Source of the DNA: Brachybacterium sp. YJGR34
GTDB lineage: Bacteria; Actinomycetota; Actinomycetes; Actinomycetales; Dermabacteraceae
Direction of reading: 5' to 3'
Assembly: GCF_003347015.1 (NCBI RefSeq)
Contig: NZ_PNFB01000003.1
Location: forward strand, 1 to 64,000
DNA: 64,000 nt
In this document: one piece after another, positions 14,936 through 22,745 of the stretch
Position numbering within the stretch: position 1 is the first letter of the stretch
Layout of the letters: each line of letters starts with the position of its first letter
Notes under the pieces: generated by a model
Database searches by the model: none
The model's input: the letters and a program-made list of their open reading frames with translations, nothing else
Told to the model about the DNA's origin: nothing
Position numbers and translations under genes: made by a program

Positions 14936-16549
14936 TCACGAGGCGTCGTGGATGGTCACGCCGCGCTTGAGGGTGCGCAGCACGCGGATGTCACGGATCT
15001 CGTCCGTCGACACCCGCAGCGGATCGGCGCTGAGGACCGCGAGGTCCGCGAGCTTGCCCACCTCGATCGATCCGCGGTCGTCCTCGGTGAAGTGCTCGTA
15101 CGCGGCGTTGATTGTCAGCGCCCGCAGCCCCTCCAGCGGGGTGATCCGCTCCCCCTCGCCGAGCACCACGCCGCCGGTCGAGGTCCGCGCGACCGAGCTC
15201 CACAGCAGCAGCAGCGGGTTGATCGGCGTGACCGGGTAGTCGGAATGGTTGCTGGGCCGCAGCCCCTTGTCGATCGCGGAACGCATGGGCGAGATCCCGA
15301 ACGCCCGCTCCTCGCCGAAGTTCGCGATGTGCGTGTCCCCGAAGAGGTAGGTGTGGACGGTGAACATCGACGGCTCGAAGCCCTCGGCCGCGTACTCGTC
15401 CAGCTGCTCCCCGCGCATGACCTGGGAGTGGATGGGGATGGTGCGCCCGGTCGGGGTCGCCCCGGCCGCGACGGCGGCACGGTGCGCCGCCAGCAGCCGG
15501 TCCACGGCGCCGTCACCGTTGCAGTGGGCGAAGACCTGCACGCCCTGCTGGTAGGCCGCGGTGACGACGGTGTCGGTGAGGTCCTGGTCCATGTTCACCA
15601 GGCCGTGCCAGTGCTGCTCGCCGCCGGGCCCCCCGTGGCGGTACTCCTCGGTCACGTAGGCGGTGCGGCCCTGGGGCGAGCCGTCGATGATCAGCTTCAC
15701 GCCCTGCACGGTGTGGCCGCTGACGGAGGTGTTGAACAGGCCAGCCTGGGCCACGTCGTCGAACTCCGGATAGGCGACCAGCGACCGGACGTCGACCAGC
15801 AGCTCGCGCTCGGCGGCGAAGCCGCGCAGCTTCTCCACCTGGGCCCGGGTGGCCGCGCCGTCCTGCACCGTGGTCATGCCCCAGCGCGCGTACTCCGCGA
15901 GCATCGCGTCGGCCTCGTCGCGCCCGTAGTCCAGCAGCCCGAAGACGAAGGGCATCCACGCCTGCTCCCAGAGCACGCCGTCGGGCGCGTCCGTGCCGGG
16001 ATAGCGGCCGATGGTGCCGCCCTCGGGATCGCTCACCCCCGCCGTGTACCCCAGGTCCTCCAGCACCCGGCTGCTGACGACGCCGCCGTGGGCGGAGACG
16101 TGCACGATGACGACCGGATGATCCGGGAACTCCCGGTCCAGGATCTCGGCGGTGATCGCGCCGTCGTCGTCCATCGCGTCGGGGTAGTACCCCCATCCGA
16201 TGACGTACTCGCCGGGGGCAGGGCGGTTGCGGTCCTTGGCCTCGTGCAGCGCGCGGAGGAGGTCGTCGACGGTGCGCACGCCCCCGACCGGGGGCGCCTG
16301 CAGATCGGCGTGCTTGATGAACGGAGCGCCCATCGACACATGGCTGTGCGCGTCGACGAAGCCGGGGATCACGGTGGCGCCCTCGAGGTCGAGGGTCCGG
16401 GTGTCGGGCCCGGCGAGGGCGCCGACCTCGGCGGCGGTGCCGACGGCGCTGATCGTGCCATCGGTGACGGCGACGGCCTCGGCGATCGTGTCGGCCTCGT
16501 CCACCGTGATCACCGTCGCGCCGGTGAGGATCAGATCAGGGGTGCTCAT
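14936..16549 (-). CDS. Amidohydrolase, YtcJ/Amidohydro_3 type
   Basis: A 537-residue metal-dependent hydrolase. The N-terminal beta sandwich (LILTGATVITVDEADTIAEAVAVTDG) leads to the first metal motif VIPGFVDAHSHV. Other conserved parts include DGSPQGRTAYVTEEY, VFAHCNGDGAVDRLLA, IPIHSQVMRGEQLDEYAAEGF and the C-terminal SDYPVTPINPLLLLWSSVAR. These features define the YtcJ/NfdA group, which hydrolyses amide or formamide bonds in varied small molecules. The substrate is unknown. An AGGAG ribosome site fixes the ATG at 16549. It lies in a three-gene operon between two homologous MFS transporters. Confidence 0.86.
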   Translation of the reverse strand: MSTPDLILTGATVITVDEADTIAEAVAVTDGTISAVGTAAEVGALAGPDTRTLDLEGATVIPGFVDAHSHVSMGAPFIKHADLQAPPVGGVRTVDDLLRALHEAKDRNRPAPGEYVIGWGYYPDAMDDDGAITAEILDREFPDHPVVIVHVSAHGGVVSSRVLEDLGYTAGVSDPEGGTIGRYPGTDAPDGVLWEQAWMPFVFGLLDYGRDEADAMLAEYARWGMTTVQDGAATRAQVEKLRGFAAERELLVDVRSLVAYPEFDDVAQAGLFNTSVSGHTVQGVKLIIDGSPQGRTAYVTEEYRHGGPGGEQHWHGLVNMDQDLTDTVVTAAYQQGVQVFAHCNGDGAVDRLLAAHRAAVAAGATPTGRTIPIHSQVMRGEQLDEYAAEGFEPSMFTVHTYLFGDTHIANFGEERAFGISPMRSAIDKGLRPSNHSDYPVTPINPLLLLWSSVARTSTGGVVLGEGERITPLEGLRALTINAAYEHFTEDDRGSIEVGKLADLAVLSADPLRVSTDEIRDIRVLRTLKRGVTIHDAS

Positions 16550-16580
16550 GGGTATCTCCTGTCTCGGAGCGGCGGGGAGC

Positions 16581-18185
16581 TCAGCTCGGGTCGGTGGTCG
16601 GGTCCTCGAGAGCGGCGGGCCGCCCGTCGATGGTCAGGGGGCCGTCCACCAGGCGACCGGCCCTGCGGTCCCGGTTCGCCTTCGCGAACAGCAGCGTGCT
16701 GATGACGGCGAAGACGGTGAGGAAGCCGGCGATGATGAACATCGTCCCGTCGAAGGCGGTGACGAAGACGTCGGAGGCCTCGTCGACCACCTGCTGCACG
16801 AGCTGCGGGTCGTAGCCGGACAGGTCGCCGCCGGAGATGTACTGCTGGATCATGCCGGTGAACTGGCCCTGCTGGGCCGGCTCCACGTTGGCCTCGGCGA
16901 ACGCCTCGGCGATGCCCCGCCCGTACTGGCCGAACAGGAAGGTCGAGGACAGCGCGGTGCCCAGCGCGAAGCTGGTCTGGCCGATCGCGGTCTTCGATGA
17001 CGCCATCGCGCCGGTCAGCGCGGGCGGCGGCTTGGCGACGAAGTACTGACCCATCGTGGTCTCGTTCAGCATCCGGGCGAAGCCGCCGACGATCATCGGG
17101 ATCGCGAAGAAGAGGTAGGGCGAGGTGGTGGTGGACAGCCCGAACACCACCATCGTCCCGATCAGCAGGACGTGGCCGATGAGGAGGTTGACCCACGCCG
17201 GAACGCCCTTGGACAGCAGGCGGCCCGCGATCACCGCTCCGATCACCATCGCGATGTTCATGGGCAGCTGCCCGAGGCTGACCTGCAGCGGCTGGTACTG
17301 GTAGACGTACTGCCACAGCATCGACAGCTGGATCATCACGACGGCCTGCCACATGTTGAACGAGAAGCCGACGGCGACCGAGCCCGCGAGCTCCGGGTCC
17401 TTGAACAGCTTGACCGGGAAGGCGGGGTCGGCGACCCTGCCCTCCCACACGATGAACAGCACCAGGAACACCAGGCCCACGATCACCGGGATCAGGACCT
17501 GCGCCGACCCCCATCCGAAGCTCGCGGCATTGGAGAGGCCGTAGATCAGCCCGATCAGCGCGATCGCCACCGAGCCCAGCCCGACGTAGTCGAACCGCCC
17601 CACGTGGTCCGCCTTGGCCTCGGGCAGCCCGCGCATGCACAGGAGGAAGGCCACGGCCGCCACGATCGGCATGGCGAGGTAGCCGAAGCGCCACCCGAAT
17701 CCGGCCATCCACCCGGCGACGACCCCGAGCACCAGGGCGGCCGCCGTCTGTCCGGCCAGCCAGAACGCGACGGCCTTCGGGATCTTGTCCGGCATCACCT
17801 CGCGCAGCAGCGCGAAGCTGAGCCCGAAGGAGGCGGCGATGCCCACGCCCGTGATCCCGCGGCCCAGCATGAAGATCGCCGTGGTCGGTGCGATCGCGGT
17901 GATCACGCCGCCGAGGATCGCGACCAGGAGCCCGGCGAGCATCACGCGGCGCCGGCCCAGCCGGTCCCCCAGCGCCCCCGTGGTGAGGATGAACGCCGCC
18001 AGCGCCAGCGTCCCCACACTCGCCGCGAAGGCACGACCGGAGCTCGACATCTCCAGGTCGACGCTCGCGCCGACCACCGAGATGTTGTTGGCGGTGGGGT
18101 CGACCACCTGAAGGCACGACGCGGCCGTGAGCGCCACGAGCGCGGCCGTGGCCCCCTTCTGACGTGTAGCGGACGTGGTGGACAT
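16581..18185 (-). CDS. DHA2-type MFS transporter, first of a flanking pair
   Basis: A 534-residue transporter with about 14 spans, the motif GALGDRLGRRRVMLAGLL after span 2 and a conserved FNMWQAVVMIQLSMLWQYVYQY block. It is a clear paralogue of the product at 13375-14928. Its substrate is unknown. It is the first gene of the operon; a TTGACC/TAGCTT promoter lies 38-68 bases upstream and a GAGAGG site precedes the ATG. The next gene, an amidohydrolase, starts 31 bases after its stop. Confidence 0.84.
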   Translation of the reverse strand: MSTTSATRQKGATAALVALTAASCLQVVDPTANNISVVGASVDLEMSSSGRAFAASVGTLALAAFILTTGALGDRLGRRRVMLAGLLVAILGGVITAIAPTTAIFMLGRGITGVGIAASFGLSFALLREVMPDKIPKAVAFWLAGQTAAALVLGVVAGWMAGFGWRFGYLAMPIVAAVAFLLCMRGLPEAKADHVGRFDYVGLGSVAIALIGLIYGLSNAASFGWGSAQVLIPVIVGLVFLVLFIVWEGRVADPAFPVKLFKDPELAGSVAVGFSFNMWQAVVMIQLSMLWQYVYQYQPLQVSLGQLPMNIAMVIGAVIAGRLLSKGVPAWVNLLIGHVLLIGTMVVFGLSTTTSPYLFFAIPMIVGGFARMLNETTMGQYFVAKPPPALTGAMASSKTAIGQTSFALGTALSSTFLFGQYGRGIAEAFAEANVEPAQQGQFTGMIQQYISGGDLSGYDPQLVQQVVDEASDVFVTAFDGTMFIIAGFLTVFAVISTLLFAKANRDRRAGRLVDGPLTIDGRPAALEDPTTDPS

Positions 18186-18223
18186 ACCGACCTCTCGCGT
18201 CAGATCTTCAGTTGGCTCTTCGC

Positions 18224-18253
18224 AAGCTACTCGCGCGCGCTGTCGCAGGTCAA
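18224..18253 (-). promoter_or_regulatory. Promoter of the MFS-amidohydrolase-MFS operon
   Basis: On the minus strand, TTGACC (18253-18248), an 18-bp spacer and TAGCTT (18229-18224). It lies 39 bp before the first ATG of the operon, and matches primary sigma-factor promoters. Confidence 0.6.
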
Positions 18254-18407
18254 GAGCCTGGCGGCATCGGCACCGGGAACCAGATCCCGGTCCTGGCCGG
18301 CGGCCCCGAGCCGTACCATCCGATCGAGCAGTCCCGGCAGGTGCGCCACGGGAATCCGACCTCCCCGGCTCAGCGTCACGGCCCCGTGCAGGCTCGCCCA
18401 TCACGGC

Positions 18408-18435
18408 AGAAGGCCCCGCATCAGCGGGGCCTTCT
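18408..18435 (-). terminator. Terminator after tRNA-Ala
   Basis: A perfect 12-bp stem AGAAGGCCCCGC/GCGGGGCCTTCT with a 4-base loop, located 12 bp beyond the 3' end of the tRNA-Ala gene. It is symmetrical, so it could work in both directions, shielding the tRNAs from the MFS operon. Confidence 0.8.
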
Positions 18436-18446
18436 GTGTTCTCGAG

Positions 18447-18519
18447 TGGAGACTAGGGGGGTCGAACCCCTGACCTGAAGCTTGCAAAGCTACCGCTCTA
18501 CCAACTGAGCTAAGTCCCC
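18447..18519 (-). tRNA. tRNA-Ala (anticodon UGC)
   Basis: 73 nt without encoded CCA. The acceptor stem GGGGACT pairs with AGTCTCC and includes the G3:U70 wobble that is the alanine identity element. The D arm is AGCTCAGTTGGTAGAGC, the anticodon loop TTTGCAA, and the T arm GGGGTTCGACCCC. A strong terminator follows. Confidence 0.96.
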
Positions 18520-18550
18520 GTATGTGGTTGTGCCGATCCGCAGTGGCCGA

Positions 18551-18709
18551 TCAGACGCGGGGAGCGGCGGCGTCCTGCTCGGCGGAGACGCGCTCCGCCT
18601 CGGTCCACAGATCGTTGCGGATCCGATCGGACTCGATCTTCCGCCAGGCGAGGATCCCGGCGGCGGCCGTCCCGATCAGGACGGCGGTGACCTTGATGAG
18701 CTGTGCCAC
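18551..18709 (-). CDS. DLW-39 family small protein
   Basis: A 52-residue peptide: VAQLIKVTAVLIGTAAAG, a hydrophobic N-terminal helix, then WRKIESDRIRNDLWTEAERV and a short polar tail. The DLW motif and the position beside tRNA-Ile and tRNA-Ala near gyrA identify the actinobacterial DLW-39 family, which has no known function. The GTG start is preceded by GGAGGAAA at the right distance. Too small for most gene callers, it is well supported by its ribosome site and conserved context. Confidence 0.85.
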   Translation of the reverse strand: MAQLIKVTAVLIGTAAAGILAWRKIESDRIRNDLWTEAERVSAEQDAAAPRV

Positions 18710-18731
18710 GAGTTTCCTCCGCTCCTCGAAG

Positions 18732-18805
18732 TGGGCCTAACTGGACTTGAACCAGTGACCTCTGTCTTATCAGGACAGCGCTCTAACCGACTGAGCTATA
18801 GGCCC
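18732..18805 (-). tRNA. tRNA-Ile (anticodon GAU)
   Basis: 74 nt. The acceptor stem GGGCCTA pairs with TAGGCCC. The D arm is AGCTCAGTCGGTTAGAGC, the anticodon arm CTGTCCTGATAAGACAG has GAT in the loop, and the T arm is CTGGTTCAAGTCCAG. It has the discriminator A and no encoded CCA. Confidence 0.97.
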
Positions 18806-18942
18806 GTGGGGGCTGGGCCCCGGATCGCTCCGGACTCATCCACCGACCGACAACGCTACCTCGCGCAGGGCCCCGCGTCCAACCGGCGGGCCCGGTTGTA
18901 CGGGAGGTCACAGGAGGGTCCCCGCCTCCTCGGGATTCGCTC

Positions 18943-18970
18943 CCATCCGATCCGCCGACGGCTCCGAACC
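18943..18970 (+). promoter_or_regulatory. SigK-type promoter of the Met-rich lipoprotein gene
   Basis: CCATCC (18943-18948), a 16-bp spacer, then CGAACC (18965-18970). The mycobacterial SigK consensus is CCATCC with a 16-17 bp spacer and CGAATA. A sigK-like gene lies 0.6 kb downstream. The predicted leader is about 70 bases. Confidence 0.6.
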
Positions 18971-19048
18971 CCTTGTGCAGCACCACCTCGGTGGTGATCC
19001 GCGCCCGGCACCCCGGGCGCGAACCGCACTGAACACCAGGAGAACCTC

Positions 19049-19327
19049 ATGAAGGCTCGAAAGATCATCCCCGCCCTCGGAACGCTCGCCGCCTCGCTCG
19101 CGCTGCTGAGCGCCTGCTCCGGAGGGCCCGACGACGACTCGATGACCGAGGACTCGGGGGACGGCATGTCCACCTCGGACGGCGGCGGCATGGAGATGGA
19201 CGACGACTCCATGACCTCCGACGGCGGCGGCATGGAGATGGACGATGAGTCGATGACCTCCGACGACGGGGGCATGGAGGACGAGTCGATGGACGAGGAG
19301 TCCATGGACGAGGACGACGACATGTGA
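19049..19327 (+). CDS. Met-rich acidic lipoprotein
   Basis: A 92-residue lipoprotein with a basic start (MKARKIIPALG), a hydrophobic stretch and the lipobox LLSAC at C23. The mature chain is almost only Asp, Glu, Met, Ser and Gly, built from 14-residue repeats (SDGGGMEMDDDSMT, SDGGGMEMDDESMT, SDDGGMED...). At DNA level this is a 42-bp tandem repeat between about 19171 and 19280. There is no folded domain. It resembles the acidic spacer that follows the lipobox in fasciclin-type SigK targets (MPT83-like), but the fasciclin domain is missing. Methionine and carboxylate clusters suggest binding of copper or another soft metal, or oxidant scavenging; this is inference. A SigK-like promoter precedes it. 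Confidence 0.8.
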   Translation: MKARKIIPALGTLAASLALLSACSGGPDDDSMTEDSGDGMSTSDGGGMEMDDDSMTSDGGGMEMDDESMTSDDGGMEDESMDEESMDEDDDM

Positions 19328-19418
19328 GGGAACGCCGGGGCGCAGGCCCACTGCCCCGCCGACCCTGCCCCTCGTCGGCCGCCATCGGCGGCGACGCACC
19401 CCGTCGACGTCATCGATG

Positions 19419-19450
19419 CCGATCCGATGCTCCCCGCCATGGCGGATCGG
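19419..19450. repeat. Inverted repeat between lipoprotein and sigK
   Basis: CCGATCCG (19419-19426) and CGGATCGG (19443-19450) form a perfect 8-bp inverted repeat with a 16-base loop. It may end the lipoprotein message or control sigK. A weak SigK-like match (CCATCG, 17 bp, CGACGT at 19382-19410) lies just upstream. Confidence 0.4.
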
Positions 19451-19546
19451 CGCTGATCGGAGCACACTGCTCGCAGGCGGGCAGCGCGCGGGCACGTCTC
19501 CGGACGTCGACCCCGCACCTGTCCGCCGTGACCGAAGGAGCCGCGC

Positions 19547-20185
19547 ATGTCTCCCCCACCCACCGGTGTCGCGCCCGGGCGTGGCAGCGCCGGGGACCCC
19601 GAGGGCTTCGACCCCGCCGTCGCCGCGGAGGCCGAGGCCCCGGCATCCCTCGCTGCGCTGCTGCACCGTGCGTCGCTCGGCGACGAGGGCGCCTTCTCCC
19701 GCCTCTACGACGAGGCCGCGCCGCTGCTGTTCGCGCTGATCCGACGCGTGGTGCGGGACGTGGCGCTGAGCGAGGAGGTGCTGCAGGAGGTGTTCGTGGA
19801 GATCTGGACGCACGCGACCCGCTTCGATGCGCGCCGCGGATCGGCGCACGGCTGGATGTGCACGATCGCGCATCGCCGCGCCGTGGACACGGTCCGGGCC
19901 TCCGAGGCGACCCGGCGCCGCGACAGCGCCGAGGGCGAGCGGATCCTCGCCGAGCAGGTGGTCGATGCGGCGGAGGAGGGCGTGCGCCGCGTCGAGTCGC
20001 AGCGGGTGCAGACCGCGCTGCGCTCCCTGACCGCCCACCAGGCCGAGGCGATCCGCCTCGCCTACTTCGGCGGGTACAGCCACCGGGAGGTGGCGGCCCT
20101 GCTCGACATTCCCGTCGGCACGGCGAAGACCCGGATCCGGGACGGGATGATCGTCCTGCGGGACAGGCTGGGGGTGGCCTCGTGA
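19547..20185 (+). CDS. sigK: ECF sigma factor, SigK-like
   Basis: A 212-residue sigma-70 family factor. Region 2 spans about residues 45-110 (FSRLYDEAAPLLFALIRRVVRDVALSEEVLQEVFVEIW) with the YDEAAPLLFA and DVALSEEVLQEVFVEIW blocks typical of SigK. Region 4 has the helix-turn-helix (LTAHQAEAIRLAYFGGYSHREVAALLDIPVGTAKTRIRDGM). GAAGGAG precedes the ATG. The stop overlaps the GTG of the cognate anti-sigma gene. In mycobacteria SigK drives membrane and secreted antioxidant-type proteins. Here the likely regulon is the local lipoprotein and this operon, supported by a SigK-like promoter at 18943. Confidence 0.88.
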   Translation: MSPPPTGVAPGRGSAGDPEGFDPAVAAEAEAPASLAALLHRASLGDEGAFSRLYDEAAPLLFALIRRVVRDVALSEEVLQEVFVEIWTHATRFDARRGSAHGWMCTIAHRRAVDTVRASEATRRRDSAEGERILAEQVVDAAEEGVRRVESQRVQTALRSLTAHQAEAIRLAYFGGYSHREVAALLDIPVGTAKTRIRDGMIVLRDRLGVAS

Positions 20186-21060
20186 ACGAGCGACAGCACG
20201 ACATGACCGGCGCCTGGGCGCTCGACGCCCTCGGCGAGGAGGAGCGCGCGCGGCTCGAGGAGCTGATCGCGCAGGACCCGACGACCGCCGCTGAAGCCCG
20301 CGCCTTCCAGGAGACCGCCGGGCAGCTGGCCCGCGGGCTCGATCCCGTCCCGCCGCGCCCCGCGATCAAGGACGAGCTCATGGCCCGGATCGCGCAGACC
20401 CGCCAGCTCTCCCCGGCGCTCAGCGAAGAGGACGCAGCCGGCGCCGATGCCCCCGGAGCGGAGCCGACCGCCGCGACGGACTCCGCTGCGGACCCCGTCG
20501 GCACCGGTGTCGACACCTCCCCCGAGGCCGCGCCGGACGCCGAGGTGGTCCCCCTGGACCGCTACCGCACCGCCCGGCGACGCACCCGATGGCTCGCAGC
20601 GGCCGCCGCGCTGCTCATGGTCACGACGATCGCCGGCATCGGTCTGTGGAGCGGCGAGCGGGCGGCGGAGGAGGAGGCGCGGGCGACCATCGCGGCCATG
20701 GAGGCCGAGCGCGCCTCGCAGGAGGAGGCGATGGCCTCCACCATCATGGCGGCCAAGGACGCCACCCAGATGACGATCCCCGCGCACGGCGGCGGGAGCC
20801 TGGACCTCATGTACTCCCGGGACGAGAAGGCCATGCTCGTCAAGGCCTCCGGGCTGCCCGAGCCGCCGGAGGGCAGCGCCTACCAGCTGTGGGTGATGGG
20901 CGAGTCGATGGAGAGCGTCGGCATGATCTCGGAGGACGAGGAGATGGTGATGGCCCACGGCGAGCTGCCCGAGTCCTCGATGCTGGAGCTCACCATCGAG
21001 CCCGCCGAGGGATCCGACCAGCCCACCAGCGAGGCCATCGCGAAGGGAATGCTGACATGA
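20182..21060 (+). CDS. rskA: RskA-like anti-sigma factor
   Basis: A 292-residue membrane anti-sigma factor. The N-terminal sigma-binding domain (MTGAWALDALGEEERARLEELIAQDP) is followed by an acidic linker, one transmembrane span (about 136-156) and an extracytoplasmic RskA domain (MLVKASGLPEPPEGSAYQLWVMGESMESVGMI) ending in a beta-sandwich. RskA sequesters SigK and is released by regulated proteolysis. The extracellular domain carries many methionines (EEAMASTIMAAKDATQMTIPAHG, EDEEMVMAHGELPESSM), echoing the Met-rich lipoprotein. The GTG start overlaps the sigK stop, and its own stop overlaps the next ATG, so the three genes are translated as one chain. Confidence 0.88.
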   Translation: MNERQHDMTGAWALDALGEEERARLEELIAQDPTTAAEARAFQETAGQLARGLDPVPPRPAIKDELMARIAQTRQLSPALSEEDAAGADAPGAEPTAATDSAADPVGTGVDTSPEAAPDAEVVPLDRYRTARRRTRWLAAAAALLMVTTIAGIGLWSGERAAEEEARATIAAMEAERASQEEAMASTIMAAKDATQMTIPAHGGGSLDLMYSRDEKAMLVKASGLPEPPEGSAYQLWVMGESMESVGMISEDEEMVMAHGELPESSMLELTIEPAEGSDQPTSEAIAKGMLT

Positions 21061-22634
21061 CCGCCTCCTCCGCCCCGGCTCGCCGTATTCCCTGGTGGTC
21101 CGCTGTCGCGGGCGTCGTCGCGGGGATCGTGCTGGTCGCCGTCGCCGAGCTGCTCTCCCTCGCCTTCTCCGCCTCCTCGGCCCCCTTCGCGGCCGTGGGC
21201 GGCGCGTTCATCGACATCGTCCCGCCCGCCCTGAAGGACGCGGTGATCGCCCTGTTCGGCACCGCGGACAAGCTGGTGCTCAACGCCTCGATGGTCGCGG
21301 TCTACGCGCTCCTGACAGCGCTGATCGGGGGTCTCGGGGCGCGGCGGCCCCGTCTCGCCGCCGCGCTGCTGGCCGGGCTGGGCCTGCTCGCGGCGGCCCT
21401 CGCCCTCACCCGCGCGCAGAACACGGCCGCGGACACGGTGCCCACCCTCGTGGGCACCGCCGTCGCGGTCCCGCTCCTGCTGCTCCTGCTGCGCGCGGTG
21501 CGCGGACCGGCGCAGGCCGCGCCAGAGGCGGAGGGAGGCGACGAGGAACAGAGTGCCTGGTCGCGGCGGCGCACCCTGGTGGGAGTGGGCGCCCTGGGCG
21601 TGCTCGGCGTGCTGATCGCGGCCGGGGCTCGCGGGGTCACGGCGACGCGGGAGGCAGCACGCCGGGCCGCGGAGTACGTGCTCCCGGCACCGGCCGACCC
21701 CGCTCCGCCGGTCCCGGACGATGCGCAGGTCGACGTCGAGGGGATGGGTCCCTTCCTCACCCCGAACGAGGACTTCTACCGCATCGACACCGCCCTCGCA
21801 GTGCCGCGCGTGGACCCCTCCACCTGGGAGGTGCGGATCCACGGCCTCGTCGAGCGCGAGCTGACGCTGAGCCTCGAGGAGCTGCTCGCCGAGCCGATGA
21901 CCGAGGCGCACGTGACCCTGGCCTGCGTGTCCAACGCCGTCGGCGGGTCCCTGGTGGGCAACGCGACCTGGATGGGCGTCCCCGTGCGCAGCCTCCTGGA
22001 GCGGGCCGGCGTCCAGGAGGGAGCGGACATGGTGCTCTCCCGCTCGGTCGACGGCTTCACCGCCTCGACCCCGCTCGAGGCCCTCACCGACGACCGCGAC
22101 TCCCTGCTGGCGGTGAGCATGAACGGCGAGCCCCTGCCGCAGGAGCACGGCTATCCCGTGCGGATGGTGGTCCCGGGGCTGTACGGCTACGTCTCGGCGA
22201 CCAAATGGCTCGCCGAGCTGAAGGTGACCCGCTTCGACGAGGACACGGCGTACTGGTCCACGCGGGGCTGGTCCGAGCGCGGCCCGATCAAGATCGCCTC
22301 CCGCGTGGACGTGCCCCGCCCCTCCGCCACCGTCGCCGCGGACGAGGACGGGGCGGTGATGCTGGGCGGCACCGCCTGGGCTCAGCGGCGCGGAATCGCC
22401 GGCGTCCAGGTGCGGATCGACGACGGCGCGTGGCAGGAGGCCGAGCTCGGCGCCGACGTCGGGGTCGACGCCTGGGTGCAGTGGTCGCTGCGCTGGGCGG
22501 ACGCGACTCCCGGCCCCCACACGGCGACCGTGCGGGCGACCGGCGGCGACGGCGAGGAGCAGACCGCGACCGAGGCGAACCCCGCCCCGAACGGGGCGAG
22601 CGGCTGGCACACGGTCGACTTCACCGTGGAGTAG
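21057..22634 (+). CDS. Membrane-anchored molybdopterin oxidoreductase (sulfite oxidase family)
   Basis: A 525-residue protein. Four or five N-terminal spans (residues 12-185) are followed by an extracytoplasmic sulfite-oxidase fold. This includes PFLTPNEDFYRIDTALAVPRVD, the Mo-ligand cysteine C290 in VTLACVSNAVGG, YPVRMVVPGLYGY and the C-terminal Ig-like dimerisation domain (AWAQRRGIAGVQVRIDDGAWQEAEL). This fused architecture is common in actinobacteria and is annotated as a YedY/MsrP-like reductase or sulfite oxidase. Being cotranscribed with sigK-rskA, it may repair oxidised methionines in envelope proteins, which would fit the Met-rich lipoprotein and RskA domain. That link is my inference. 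Confidence 0.83.
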   Translation: MTASSAPARRIPWWSAVAGVVAGIVLVAVAELLSLAFSASSAPFAAVGGAFIDIVPPALKDAVIALFGTADKLVLNASMVAVYALLTALIGGLGARRPRLAAALLAGLGLLAAALALTRAQNTAADTVPTLVGTAVAVPLLLLLLRAVRGPAQAAPEAEGGDEEQSAWSRRRTLVGVGALGVLGVLIAAGARGVTATREAARRAAEYVLPAPADPAPPVPDDAQVDVEGMGPFLTPNEDFYRIDTALAVPRVDPSTWEVRIHGLVERELTLSLEELLAEPMTEAHVTLACVSNAVGGSLVGNATWMGVPVRSLLERAGVQEGADMVLSRSVDGFTASTPLEALTDDRDSLLAVSMNGEPLPQEHGYPVRMVVPGLYGYVSATKWLAELKVTRFDEDTAYWSTRGWSERGPIKIASRVDVPRPSATVAADEDGAVMLGGTAWAQRRGIAGVQVRIDDGAWQEAELGADVGVDAWVQWSLRWADATPGPHTATVRATGGDGEEQTATEANPAPNGASGWHTVDFTVE

Positions 22635-22706
22635 AGCCGAGGCGCGGCGGCCCCGCGATGGGGGCCGGACGGGCCGGACTCGCCCGTCAGGCGGTGCCGT
22701 CGCCCG

Positions 22707-22740
22707 GAGCGCCGGGCCGTCCACGGGACGGCGCCGGCTC
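22707..22740. terminator. Bidirectional terminator hairpin
   Basis: A long GC-rich hairpin between two converging genes: GAGC...CCGG...CCGTCC pairs with GGACGG...GCCGGCTC around the loop ACG. A smaller hairpin (CGGCCCC/GGGGCCG, 22648-22667) precedes it. It lies between the oxidoreductase stop and the stop of the convergent hypothetical gene. Confidence 0.65.
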
Positions 22741-22745
22741 CGGGA

